A stretch of DNA of 58,612 nt. It comes from Marmoricola sp. GTDB taxonomy: Bacteria > Actinomycetota > Actinomycetes > Propionibacteriales > Nocardioidaceae. Positions 47,201 to 54,462 of the stretch are shown here, in pieces (position 1 is the first letter of the stretch; each line of letters opens with the position of its first letter). Below the pieces are notes generated by a model that was not told the origin of the DNA, searched no databases, and saw nothing but the letters and a program-made list of their open reading frames with translations. The position numbers and the translations under genes were made by a program. The stretch is taken from the NCBI RefSeq assembly GCF_025965215.1, contig NZ_JAOPXI010000065.1, forward strand, positions 1 to 58,612. Reading direction: 5' to 3'.

Positions 47201-48328
47201 ACCGCGTCGGCGATCCCGGCGCTCACGCCTGACGAAGCCGTGATCGAGGCGAACGGCCAGACCCGGCGGGTGCCTGTCTCCTCGAGTGGGCTCGGCTACT
47301 TCACGCCGATCGTCGGTGCGACCTCCGCCAGGGTGACGTTGCTGGTGCACCCTGACCGTGAGCAGCCGGGGCTCTCGCTGGGGGTCGGCGAGGTACGCAT
47401 CGACGGGCTCGCCGGGCTGGCCCGACCGGTACCGCTGACCTGGCGGTTCACCTCGCCGTGCGGTCTGGGCCCGGACGTGTACGTCGACGGCCACACCTAC
47501 CGGACCCGGGTGACCGGCACCCTGGGTGACATCGTCGACGGTCGCACGATGGGCTGGAGCAGCTGCGATCCTCCGATCAGCCTGCGCGCCGGCACGTCAC
47601 GCCTCCAGGTCAACGCCACCGGGATCTTCGCCCCGACCCGGGTGGTGCTGCGATCGGGTGAGTCCGGGTCATCGGGTCCGGTGGTGGCGACCAGGCAGCG
47701 CACGGTCACGTCCGCGACGACCCTCGCCCCCGAGATGCGCGTCGGGGTGGCGCCGGGACCTGCCTCGGTTCTCGTCTTCTCCCAGAACGCCAACGCCGGC
47801 TGGAAGGCCTCGCTGGCCGGCCATGACCTCGCCACGACCGTCGTCGACGGGTGGCAGCAGGGCTTCCGGATCCCCGCGGGCGCCGGGGGAACGGTCCGGA
47901 TCTGGTTCGCGCCGCAGTCTGCCTATCGGGCTGCCCTCGGCCTCGGCGCCGTCGGGGTCCTGGTGTTGCTGCTCCTGCTGCTGCTCGACCTACGACGTGC
48001 TCAGGTGGTCATGCCCCGGGAGGACTCGCGACGTGCCGGGCGCGCTGTCCATACTGCCGGTCTGGTGGCCGGGACGGTGGTGCTCGCGGTCGTCAGTCCG
48101 ATGGCCGCTGCGGCAGCCCTGGCCGGATTGCTCCTGACCCGCACCCGGTTGCCGGTGCACCTCCTGGCCGCGCTGCTGGTGCTCGGGTCCGCCGCGGTGG
48201 CCGCGTTCGCCAGCGGGACCGCCGGTGGTGCCCCGGGCGACCTCGCCGACGGGCTCGCGGCGCTCGGCTGCGGAGCGGTCGCGGCGTCGCTTGCTGTGCG
48301 AGGCAGGAGCACCGATGCCGACGCCTGA
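44204..48328 (+). CDS. AftD-like arabinofuranosyltransferase (DUF3367, GT-C)
   Basis: 1374 residues. The N-terminal half is a polytopic GT-C region: a first helix at about 30-47, an outer loop with DTKFDLTADPGR (possible acidic catalytic residues), then about ten more helices to about residue 460. A large outer domain follows with two discoidin/F5-8C-like modules: TDADPSTSWRSAPFTTARGQYVQYDL (about 747) and FATDGQADTSWLAARGDLAPVLQL (about 962). C-terminal helices lie at about 1245-1350. Size and layout match mycobacterial AftD, which adds alpha-1,3-arabinofuranose to arabinogalactan/LAM. The donor would be decaprenyl-phospho-arabinose; the acceptor here is unknown. Its end overlaps the next gene by 14 bases. 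Confidence 0.87.
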   Translation: MQDSAGSGRQDRTRESRQPLRRTRWRDRARASCLHLGAIVVLVLVSFGQRIGQTTFDTKFDLTADPGRLLGKSLNLWATGIDLGGLANQGYGYLFPQGTFFLLGDLIAVPDWITERAWSALVLLVAYDGARRLARALGIGAGPWAGRLPAAAASIPVLVGLAYALSPRIVGLSGALSSEMLPSAVLPWVCLPIVLALGGRLSIRRAAVLAGLAVVAMGGVNATENLLALPLPLFLVLSGCRTRSGRRLAGWWVLTTILASLWWMLPLLLLGKYSPPFLDYIETAATTTRTTGWSNAVRGSEHWLNYVSVGGEPFWAAAHAMSTAAVLVLLGGVITALGVAGLARGGNSAIRFRAPLVLAFLTGLVVLTWGHGGLAGSPFAGGVRSLLDGALAPFRNVHKADPLVRLPLVLGFGSSCAAIASSLLGRVATARRRVSPPAWRRVGVVVAAALVLGSAAPVFTGSLRHPGWDQIPASWQQAAAWLDDDGPGATLVVPAAGFGQQNWGWTIDEPIQGLVSSGWVTRNQIPLIPAASIRLLDGIDARLDDGLGSPALAPTLAASGITRILLRNDLDPSIADATDADRVATALAASPGIERVRTFGAPQLPALEVYRVSGARARPEATVTSTLPVLTGAPEDVVTAREAGLVGPGEHVLVGLAPPGSAPAIVTDGYRLVERNFGRTHDAVSDVRTPTEPSRTHRVVSDYAGAPGVLRVYARYGALRSVTASTSAGYADSLGPVLPEYGPSAVTDADPSTSWRSAPFTTARGQYVQYDLVRATPIGAVTVLAGTGGPGSVRVTRLAITAGSVRRLVTPDADGKAVADFGGRLAARVQVTVLDISGHDPAAQVAIRDIAVAGVDTSRTLVVPDTGADQSTSFVFSADPPRRPCLYGALGTSCDPAYARRGAERGHLDRTFTVHGSGRWTLAGEVVAQPSTDTARLLLPVGAGLSAFSTSVLGGDPAVSARFATDGQADTSWLAARGDLAPVLQLRWGTPRTLRRLQVTASAIPALTPDEAVIEANGQTRRVPVSSSGLGYFTPIVGATSARVTLLVHPDREQPGLSLGVGEVRIDGLAGLARPVPLTWRFTSPCGLGPDVYVDGHTYRTRVTGTLGDIVDGRTMGWSSCDPPISLRAGTSRLQVNATGIFAPTRVVLRSGESGSSGPVVATRQRTVTSATTLAPEMRVGVAPGPASVLVFSQNANAGWKASLAGHDLATTVVDGWQQGFRIPAGAGGTVRIWFAPQSAYRAALGLGAVGVLVLLLLLLLDLRRAQVVMPREDSRRAGRAVHTAGLVAGTVVLAVVSPMAAAAALAGLLLTRTRLPVHLLAALLVLGSAAVAAFASGTAGGAPGDLADGLAALGCGAVAASLAVRGRSTDADA

Positions 48329-50051
48329 GGAGCTGCAGACCTCCCGCGACGTCGGGACACGGGCGGCGACGGTCGGGCTGGCCGCGCTCGCACTGGCGCC
48401 CGTGCTGTTGGCTCGCGGGTTCGTGCTGATCGGAGACATGAGCTTCGTACCCGTGCAGCCGTGGCGTGCCGAGTGGCTCGGCCTGGACGGATCGGTACCT
48501 CGAGCCGTTCCGGCGGATGCGATCGTCTCGGTGCTGACCCACGTGGTGCCCGGTGACCTGCTCCAGAAGGCCGTCCTGCTTGGAGCGCTGGTCGCTGCTG
48601 CGCTCGGGATGCTGCGCCTCGCCGGCACCTTCGTGGGGGCCGGCGCCCGGATCGCGCCCCTCGGTGCAGCGGTGCTCTACCTGTGGAACCCCTGGGTCCT
48701 GGAGCGGCTCGCGATCGGTCACTGGGGTCTGCTGGTCGGGTACGCCGCGCTGCCCTGGGTGGTGATCGGCGCCCTCGCTGTCCGTCGCGGGACGGGGGGT
48801 CTGCCGCTGCTCGTCGTCGCCCTGGGCGTGGCGGCATTCGCGAGCCCGACCGGCGGTGTCGCCGCCGGACTGGTCGCCATCGTGCTGTGCGCAACCCGCC
48901 AGCGCCGCAACCTCTCGGTCCTGGCAGCGGTCCTGGTCGTGAACCTTCCCTGGCTGCTGCCGGGCGTGCTGGGCGCCGCCAGCCCGTCGGACCCCCACGG
49001 TGTCCAGGCGTTCGCGGCGCGGTCGGACACTCACCTCGGCGTCCTTGGATCGCTGCTCACCTTCGGCGGGATCTGGAAGTCTTCGATCGTCCCGGGCGAA
49101 CGCGGGTCCTGGCTGCTCGTCTTGCTTGCGCTGGGCTTCACACTGGCAGGCATCGCGGCGCTGCTCGCCGGCATCCGCAGGGGGCCGAGCGCCTCCCCGT
49201 TGCGCGCGATCGCCGGCCTCGGCCTCACCGGCTTCGTCCTGGCTGCGTTGCCGACCACGCATCCCGGCCTGAAGCTCTCGGTGTGGCTCGTCGACCACAT
49301 CGCCGGCGCCGGAATCCTGCGGGACTCGCAGAAGTGGTTGCTGCTCACTGTTCTGGCCGTCTGCGTCGGCCTCGCGCTGGCACTCGAGGGCGCCGGCCGA
49401 TGGCTGCGGGTCAACGGGCTCGTGCCCGGACTGCTGACCGGAGTCGCGGCCCTCCTCCCGGTGGTGTTGTTGCCGAGCCTCGCCTGGGGGATCTCGGGCA
49501 AGCTCGAACCGGTGCGCTATCCAGCTGAGTGGTCACGGGTCAGGTCCGTGCTCGACGCGCAGCCCGACCGCCGGACCGCAGTGCTGCCCTGGGCGACGTA
49601 CCGGAGCTTCGCCTGGAACGACCACCGGGCCGCCCTGGACCCGGCGATCCGCTTCTTCAGCGGTCAGGTGATCACCGACGACGCGCTTCAGGTCAGCCCG
49701 ACCCGGACGGTCGCGGGGGAGTCGCCGGTGAGCGCTCGGATCGGCGCAGCCCTGGCGCAGGGGCTGCCGCTGGCGCCGGTGCTTGCCGACGCGGGGATCC
49801 GGTATGTCCTGATCGAGAAGACTGCGGCGGGTGACGACGTTGCGATCGCGGGGCTCAGGGCCTCCGCGCGAGTCCTGCACGACGGGTCGGACCTCGAGCT
49901 CCTCGACCTCGGACGGGGGACGGCACCACCGCACGCGTCGTACGCCGGGTTCGTCGTCGGCGCAGACGTGCTGTCCTTCGCCCTGGTGCTCGGAGCCGGA
50001 CTCTTCCCCACAGTTCGTCGGATACGCCGCAAACCGGGCAATATCGGGTAA
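48315..50051 (+). CDS. Polytopic membrane protein of the AftD locus (Rv0226c-like)
   Basis: 578 residues. About ten to twelve hydrophobic segments over residues 20-400 and one near the C-terminus, with an outer domain at about 405-545 that contains ALDPAIRFFSGQVITDDALQVSP. Early loop: LIGDMSFVPVQPWRAEWLGLDG. The layout resembles GT-C glycosyltransferases and, by size and neighbours, the uncharacterised M. tuberculosis membrane protein Rv0226c. ATG 48315 has AGGAGC upstream and lies inside the aftD-like gene, so the two are translationally coupled and probably act on the same glycan. Activity is not shown. Confidence 0.75.
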   Translation: MPTPEELQTSRDVGTRAATVGLAALALAPVLLARGFVLIGDMSFVPVQPWRAEWLGLDGSVPRAVPADAIVSVLTHVVPGDLLQKAVLLGALVAAALGMLRLAGTFVGAGARIAPLGAAVLYLWNPWVLERLAIGHWGLLVGYAALPWVVIGALAVRRGTGGLPLLVVALGVAAFASPTGGVAAGLVAIVLCATRQRRNLSVLAAVLVVNLPWLLPGVLGAASPSDPHGVQAFAARSDTHLGVLGSLLTFGGIWKSSIVPGERGSWLLVLLALGFTLAGIAALLAGIRRGPSASPLRAIAGLGLTGFVLAALPTTHPGLKLSVWLVDHIAGAGILRDSQKWLLLTVLAVCVGLALALEGAGRWLRVNGLVPGLLTGVAALLPVVLLPSLAWGISGKLEPVRYPAEWSRVRSVLDAQPDRRTAVLPWATYRSFAWNDHRAALDPAIRFFSGQVITDDALQVSPTRTVAGESPVSARIGAALAQGLPLAPVLADAGIRYVLIEKTAAGDDVAIAGLRASARVLHDGSDLELLDLGRGTAPPHASYAGFVVGADVLSFALVLGAGLFPTVRRIRRKPGNIG

Positions 50052-50054
50052 GGT
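50049..50054 (+). promoter_or_regulatory. Candidate -10 for the 50098 small gene
   Basis: TAAGGT overlaps the TAA stop of the preceding gene; +1 near 50061 would give a 37-base leader containing the GAGGCGAGGG ribosome-binding region. Confidence 0.35.
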
Positions 50055-50097
50055 GGGTTCCGGGAGTTGAGTACGTACGACTGAGGCGAGGGAACCC

Positions 50098-50304
50098 ATG
50101 TCATTTCTTGGATTTGGTGCAGGAGCAGCAGCGGCCGGCGGTGCGACCGCGACGGTCGGCGCCATCGTCGTGGCCGGCGTGGCCGGTGCACTGACCGCCG
50201 GTGCGCTGACCGTGGCGAGCACGCAGGTGGCCGCCAACGTCACCCAGCCGCACGCGAACAGCCACAACCTGCACAACGTCAACGCGCCAAGCTACGCAGA
50301 CTGA
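50098..50304 (+). CDS. Small hydrophobic secreted/membrane protein
   Basis: 68 residues. Residues 5-45 are almost only Gly, Ala, Val, Thr and Ile (GAGAAAAGGATATVGAIVVAG), forming one or two membrane segments or a signal-like region. A polar tail rich in Asn and His follows (TQPHANSHNLHNVNAPSYAD). ATG 50098 has a fair Shine-Dalgarno and a strong terminator follows, so this is a real short gene. In mycobacteria a small secreted protein gene (Rv0236A) lies beside aftD; this may be its positional counterpart, though I cannot show homology. Function unknown. Confidence 0.7.
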   Translation: MSFLGFGAGAAAAGGATATVGAIVVAGVAGALTAGALTVASTQVAANVTQPHANSHNLHNVNAPSYAD

Positions 50305-50333
50305 GCGCAGCCGCAGCAGACCCGACATACCAG

Positions 50334-50363
50334 CGATCCGTCCGTGACTACACGGGCGGATCG
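50334..50363. terminator. Bidirectional terminator hairpin
   Basis: 13-bp stem with one G-U pair (50334-50346 with 50351-50363), loop ACTA, followed on the plus strand by TTGTCGTTG. It lies between the convergent small gene and glycosyltransferase gene. Confidence 0.8.
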
Positions 50364-50377
50364 TTGTCGTTGCGGCG

Positions 50378-51517
50378 TCAGCGCGTCGTGTCGAGGGCGG
50401 TCATGATCACCTCGGCACCGGCTTCCCAGGTGAACTCGCCGGACCGGATGAACGCCTTGTTGCCGAGGTCCTCGCGCAGCAGGCTGTCGCGCAGGAGGCG
50501 GCTCAGCTGCACCGTCAGATCTGCCCGGTCGTGAGCCAGGACGCCGGTGACTCCGTCGAGGATGGCCTCGGCCACTCCGCCTGCCGCCGCGTAGGCGATG
50601 GACGGCGTGCCGGCGTGACCGGCTTCGACGATCGAGAGGCCCCAGCCTTCCTTGACCGACGGCAGGACGTGGACCCAGGCGCGGGCGAGCTCTTCGAACT
50701 TGGTGCGCTCCTCGACCCGTCCCAGGAAGTCGATCCGGTCGTCCAGCCCGAGTGCGGTGCTCTGGGCACGGAGCTCATCGCCCCACCAGCCCTCGCCCAA
50801 GACGCGCAGCCGCAGCGTCGGGAACTCCTCGGCCAGCGCGGGCATCGCCGCGATGACGTGGTCGATCTGCTTGTGCGGGACCAGCCGGCTCAGGACCACG
50901 ATGGTCGGGTCGTCCGAGCGCTTGCCGTGGTCGTAGTCGGGGACCGGCGGCAGGCCGTTGTAGGCCAGCGTGATGTCGGCCGGCCGTACGCCGAGCTCGA
51001 CCAGCTCGCGACGGGTGACGTCGGAGACGGCGACGTACCTGGCTCCGCGATGGGCGGTGACGGCGACCCGCGATTCGAGGAACCACCCGACCCGCGAGAG
51101 CGCGGGGCCGACGACCGACCACTGTTCGCGGTGGACGTGGTGCACCAGGACGGCGACCGGCGTGCGGGTCCACCACGAGGCGAGGAACGGCATCCCGTTC
51201 TGCACCTCGAGTACGGCGTCGAGCGCGCCGACCCGGCGGCGCAGGCCGCCGGTGGCCAGCATCCAGGCCACCCACAGGTAGACGGTGATGTGTCCGCCGC
51301 GGCGGATGAACCGGACGCCGTCGACGACCTCGTCGCGCGCGGCACCCGGGTACGCCGCAGTCACCCAGGTCAGCTGCCTGCCCGAGTCGCGCATCTCCCG
51401 GATCACCTGGTGGACGTAGAGCTCGGAGCCCCCGCCTTCCGGGTGCCACGGATCACGCCAGTTCAGGACCACCACGCTGTTCCGGGCAGCGTGAACGTGC
51501 CTCCCCCTGATTCGCAC
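50378..51517 (-). CDS. GT4-family glycosyltransferase
   Basis: 379 residues, GT-B fold, no membrane helix. The N-terminal domain has PWHPEGGGSELYVHQVIREM (the GG loop). The C-terminal nucleotide-sugar domain has IVVLSRLVPHKQIDHVIAAM, GEGWW, and the EX7E region KEGWGLSIVEAG with its two Glu. A retaining transferase acting on the inner face of the membrane is expected; sugar and acceptor are unknown. By neighbours it resembles M. tuberculosis Rv0225. GTG 51517 is preceded by GGAGG on the minus strand. Divergent from the methyltransferase at 51574, with 56 bases between them. Confidence 0.9.
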   Translation of the reverse strand: MRIRGRHVHAARNSVVVLNWRDPWHPEGGGSELYVHQVIREMRDSGRQLTWVTAAYPGAARDEVVDGVRFIRRGGHITVYLWVAWMLATGGLRRRVGALDAVLEVQNGMPFLASWWTRTPVAVLVHHVHREQWSVVGPALSRVGWFLESRVAVTAHRGARYVAVSDVTRRELVELGVRPADITLAYNGLPPVPDYDHGKRSDDPTIVVLSRLVPHKQIDHVIAAMPALAEEFPTLRLRVLGEGWWGDELRAQSTALGLDDRIDFLGRVEERTKFEELARAWVHVLPSVKEGWGLSIVEAGHAGTPSIAYAAAGGVAEAILDGVTGVLAHDRADLTVQLSRLLRDSLLREDLGNKAFIRSGEFTWEAGAEVIMTALDTTR

Positions 51518-51561
51518 AGTGGTTCTCCCTCCCCGGTGCGAAACCGAATGTGTGGTGACGG

Positions 51562-51573
51562 TAACATTTTTCA
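51562..51573 (+). promoter_or_regulatory. Predicted -10 of a leaderless promoter for the 51574 gene
   Basis: TAACAT at 51562-51567, 6 bases, GTG 51574. It sits in an A/T-rich patch unusual for the window. Confidence 0.5.
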
Positions 51574-52317
51574 GTGCTCTTTGTCCGTTTGTTCCGCAAA
51601 GCCGGTCTCGTCCGATCAGTCCGTTTGTTCCGCTCGTTCCTGACCGAGCAGACCGAGCCCCGCGGCTTCTACGGACTCATCGCCGACGACGCGGTGGACC
51701 TCGTCGCCGCGCACGTGGACCTGGCCGGAGCGACGGTGGCGGACTTCGGCGGCGGCCCGGGCTTCTACTCCGAGGCGTTCCGCCGCGCCGGGGCCCGCAC
51801 GATCCTGATCGATGCCGACCTCGACGAGATCCAGCTGCACGGTCGTCGTACGCCGGGCTCCGTGGTGGGCCTGGCGCAGCAGGCTCCGCTCGCGGACGGG
51901 GCCGTGGACGTCGCCTTCTCCTCCAACCTGCTCGAGCACGTGCGCGACCTCGGCGAGGTGGCTGACGAGATCGTGCGCGTCGTGCGGCCCGGGGGAGTCG
52001 CGGTGCTCTCCTACACCATCTGGCTGGGACCCTGGGGCGGGCACGAGACCTCGCCGTGGCACCTGCTCGGTGGACATCGGGCCGCGCGCCGCTACGAACG
52101 CAAGGCCGGCCACCCCCCGAAGAACGTCTTCGGCACCTCGATGTTCCCGGCGTCGGTGGCCGACGGGCAGCGCTGGCTCGCCTCCAGAGGTGATCTCGAG
52201 GTCCTCGACCTGCGACCTCGCTACCTGCCGCGCTGGTCCTCGTTCCTGCTCCGGATCCCGGTCCTGCGCGAGCTGCTGACCTGGAACCTCTGGATCGTGG
52301 TGCGCAAGCCGGCCTGA
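51574..52317 (+). CDS. Class I SAM-dependent methyltransferase (Rv0224c-like)
   Basis: 247 residues. Motif I is VADFGGGPGFYSEAF, then ILIDADLDEI and AFSSNLLEHVRDLGEVADEIVRVVRPGG of Methyltransf_11. The N-terminus is basic and hydrophobic (LFVRLFRKAGLVRSVRLFRSF) and the C-terminus amphipathic, which suggests membrane association. Divergent from the GT4 gene, an arrangement like M. tuberculosis Rv0224c/Rv0225. Likely O-methylates a lipid-linked sugar; not proven. Confidence 0.88.
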   Translation: MLFVRLFRKAGLVRSVRLFRSFLTEQTEPRGFYGLIADDAVDLVAAHVDLAGATVADFGGGPGFYSEAFRRAGARTILIDADLDEIQLHGRRTPGSVVGLAQQAPLADGAVDVAFSSNLLEHVRDLGEVADEIVRVVRPGGVAVLSYTIWLGPWGGHETSPWHLLGGHRAARRYERKAGHPPKNVFGTSMFPASVADGQRWLASRGDLEVLDLRPRYLPRWSSFLLRIPVLRELLTWNLWIVVRKPA

Positions 52318-52375
52318 GCCGGAATGGGCAGTTCAGGTAACAATGCCGTTAATGCCCTGTTTGGTCGATGTTTCC

Positions 52376-52384
52376 TGATAATCT
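52376..52384 (+). promoter_or_regulatory. Extended -10 promoter of the DUF3068 gene
   Basis: TGATAATCT combines a TGn extension with TAATCT. +1 near 52391 gives a leader of about 48 bases that contains GGAGGGA. Confidence 0.5.
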
Positions 52385-52437
52385 CGCAGTGCGTTGTGGG
52401 AGGGAGCCTTCGGCGCACGTACTGGAGGGAGCGTGTC

Positions 52438-53400
52438 ATGCGCCGAATGAGTCTTGTCCTGATCGCACTAGGGGCGTTCCTGATCGTCCTTGGTCCGATG
52501 ATCCGCTTCTACGCCTACCCGCGGCTTGCCGTGGCCCCGGCCAACGAACGCAGCGTGACGGGCCTGGTGGCGCACAACGCCACGGTGTTCGACGTCACCA
52601 CGCTCAAGGACATCACCACCGACCTGCACACCACGGTCAACACCGTCGGTGATGCCAGTACGCCGGGCAAGGCCCCGGGCATCGTGACGTACACGAACTC
52701 GACCTCGACCGTCGGCAACGGCGGTCAGATGCTCTCGCGCAGCGTCGAGCGGATGTCCTTCAACGCCACCACGGGCGAGGCATCGAACTGCTGCCACGAC
52801 TTCATCTCGACCACCCAGGGTGTCGAGACGCCGATCCAGCACGTCGGGCTGCCGGCCAAGTTCCCGTTCGAGACCCAGAAGAAGACGTACCCGTTCTGGG
52901 ACACGACCCTTCTCAAGGCCGTCCCGATCAACTACGTCGGCACCACCACGATCCAGGGCCTGACCGTGTACAAGTTCGTCCAGACGATTCCGCCGAACCA
53001 GTACGGCACCCAGGAGGTGCCGCTGAGCCTGATCGGCCTGCCGGGTACCTCCAACGTCACCGCTCAGGAGATGTACAGCGTGACGCGGACCCTGCTCGTC
53101 GAGCCGCGTACCGGTGTGATCATCACCCGCACCGACGACCAGCTGAACACCCTGGACTACCAGGGCCAGCCCCGGCTCGTGCTGACCAAGGCGGTCAACA
53201 ACTACGACGCGGCGACCGTGCACAAGAACATCAACGACTACGGCTCGCAGGGTTCGATGCTGCACCTGGTCCGCTCGGTGCTCCCGCAGGTCAGCTTCGT
53301 GCTCGGCTTGATCCTGCTGCTCGGCGGGGTCTTCCTCGGCCGGCGTCGTCAGGGTGTCTCGGGCGAGCAGGCTCGCCAGTTGGCCGACAGCCGCGCCTGA
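52438..53400 (+). CDS. DUF3068 (PorA-like) membrane protein
   Basis: 320 residues. A membrane helix at 5-24, a large extracytoplasmic beta-rich domain (about 25-285), a second helix at about 288-310 and a short basic cytoplasmic end. Segments FISTTQGVETPIQHVGLPAKFPFETQKKTYPFWDTTL and TYEPRTG-like LLVEPRTGVIITR are typical of DUF3068. Its mycobacterial relative Rv0227c is an envelope membrane protein of unknown function; Pfam links the family to corynebacterial PorA. ATG 52438 follows GGAGGGA by 7 bases. Confidence 0.86.
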   Translation: MRRMSLVLIALGAFLIVLGPMIRFYAYPRLAVAPANERSVTGLVAHNATVFDVTTLKDITTDLHTTVNTVGDASTPGKAPGIVTYTNSTSTVGNGGQMLSRSVERMSFNATTGEASNCCHDFISTTQGVETPIQHVGLPAKFPFETQKKTYPFWDTTLLKAVPINYVGTTTIQGLTVYKFVQTIPPNQYGTQEVPLSLIGLPGTSNVTAQEMYSVTRTLLVEPRTGVIITRTDDQLNTLDYQGQPRLVLTKAVNNYDAATVHKNINDYGSQGSMLHLVRSVLPQVSFVLGLILLLGGVFLGRRRQGVSGEQARQLADSRA

Positions 53401-53403
53401 GGC

Positions 53404-54231
53404 TTAGTCCAGGTCGGCAACGCTCTGCAGATCTGCGACAAACAGAGCTGTGCCCGGGGTCAACAGACCCCGGGTACGGCTCCAGCCGCCCCACACCCGG
53501 TCGTGGTCGGCCGGCCACTCCGGCTCGATGAGGTCGATGAGGCGGTAGCCGCTCGCGCTCAGCGCGCGCACCCAGTCGCCCAGGGTCCGGTGGTGCTCGA
53601 CGTACGAGGTCTCATTCGTCTCGTCATCGACCTCGACATACGGCGTCCGATCCCAGTACGACTGGCTCGCGATCAGCCCGCCCTCGCTCGGGTCGTCGGG
53701 GAACATCCATCGGGTCGGGTGGGTGACCGAGAACGCCAGCCGGCCGCCGGGTCTGGTGACCCGGGCGATCTCGGCGATCAGGGCCGTCGCGTCGGCGACG
53801 AACTGCAGCGCGCCGAAGGCCGAGAACACGATGTCGAACGAGTCGTCGGCGAACGGGATGGCGGCGGCGCCTGCGCACACGGTCGGGACCGAGGTGCCGT
53901 GCTCGAGGTCGATCCGGCGACTGTGCTGGAGCTGGCGGATCGAGACGTCCAGGCCGACCGGGCGCCCGCCCCGGGCCAGGACCCAGCGCGAGCACTGGCC
54001 GGCACCGCAACCCAGCTCGAGGACGTCGAGCCCCGCGGTGTCGCCGAGCGCACCGAGGTCGTCCTCGCGGGCGCCCTCGGGGCCCCACAGGAAGCCGTCG
54101 TCACCCAGGAATTCCCCGTGCGTGGACTGGTACTCGTCGGCGTACCGGTCCCAGTCGGCCCGGTTGGCCGTCAGCGAGTCCTGCTCGTCGGTGGGCCGGC
54201 GTTCGGCGCGCACGGGCCTGTGTTCGAACAT
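53404..54231 (-). CDS. Class I SAM-dependent methyltransferase
   Basis: 275 residues. Motif I is LDVLELGCGAGQCSRWVLARGG, followed by VGLDVS, FDIVFSAFGALQFVADA and TRPGGRLAFSVTHPTRWMFPDD. This subgroup is often encoded beside rpsA in actinobacteria, so it is likely part of the ancestral neighbourhood and not of the glycan locus. ATG 54231 was chosen; the frame stays open upstream, but those residues look non-coding. GATCAT lies 6 bases before the ATG. Substrate unknown. Confidence 0.88.
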   Translation of the reverse strand: MFEHRPVRAERRPTDEQDSLTANRADWDRYADEYQSTHGEFLGDDGFLWGPEGAREDDLGALGDTAGLDVLELGCGAGQCSRWVLARGGRPVGLDVSIRQLQHSRRIDLEHGTSVPTVCAGAAAIPFADDSFDIVFSAFGALQFVADATALIAEIARVTRPGGRLAFSVTHPTRWMFPDDPSEGGLIASQSYWDRTPYVEVDDETNETSYVEHHRTLGDWVRALSASGYRLIDLIEPEWPADHDRVWGGWSRTRGLLTPGTALFVADLQSVADLD

Positions 54232-54268
54232 GGCCCGATGATCGCACCTGGGTCCGCACGCTCTCGGG

Positions 54269-54299
54269 TTGGACTCCGGGTACCGGAACGCCGTACGAT
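54269..54299 (+). promoter_or_regulatory. rpsA promoter candidate with long leader
   Basis: TTGGAC (54269-54274), 19 bases, TACGAT (54294-54299). +1 near 54306 gives a leader of about 157 bases, with room for S1 autoregulation. A small inverted repeat CTGAG-T-CTCAG lies in the leader. Confidence 0.45.
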
Positions 54300-54462
54300 T
54301 CGGGGTGCGCCAGAAGTCTGCCTGAGTCTCAGACGTAGCAGTCTCTAGCTCGCTGTCGGCCCGTGGCATATGCAGGGGCAAGCGAAAACCATTCGTGATG
54401 GTGAAAAGGACGTTCGGCGCGCGCCCGAACTACATCTGTCCACCAAGGATCCCAACACCCTT

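Noticed and set aside
54370-54462. Longer S1 start at ATG 54370
   Set aside because: The 31 extra residues do not resemble S1, and the promoter leader covers this region.
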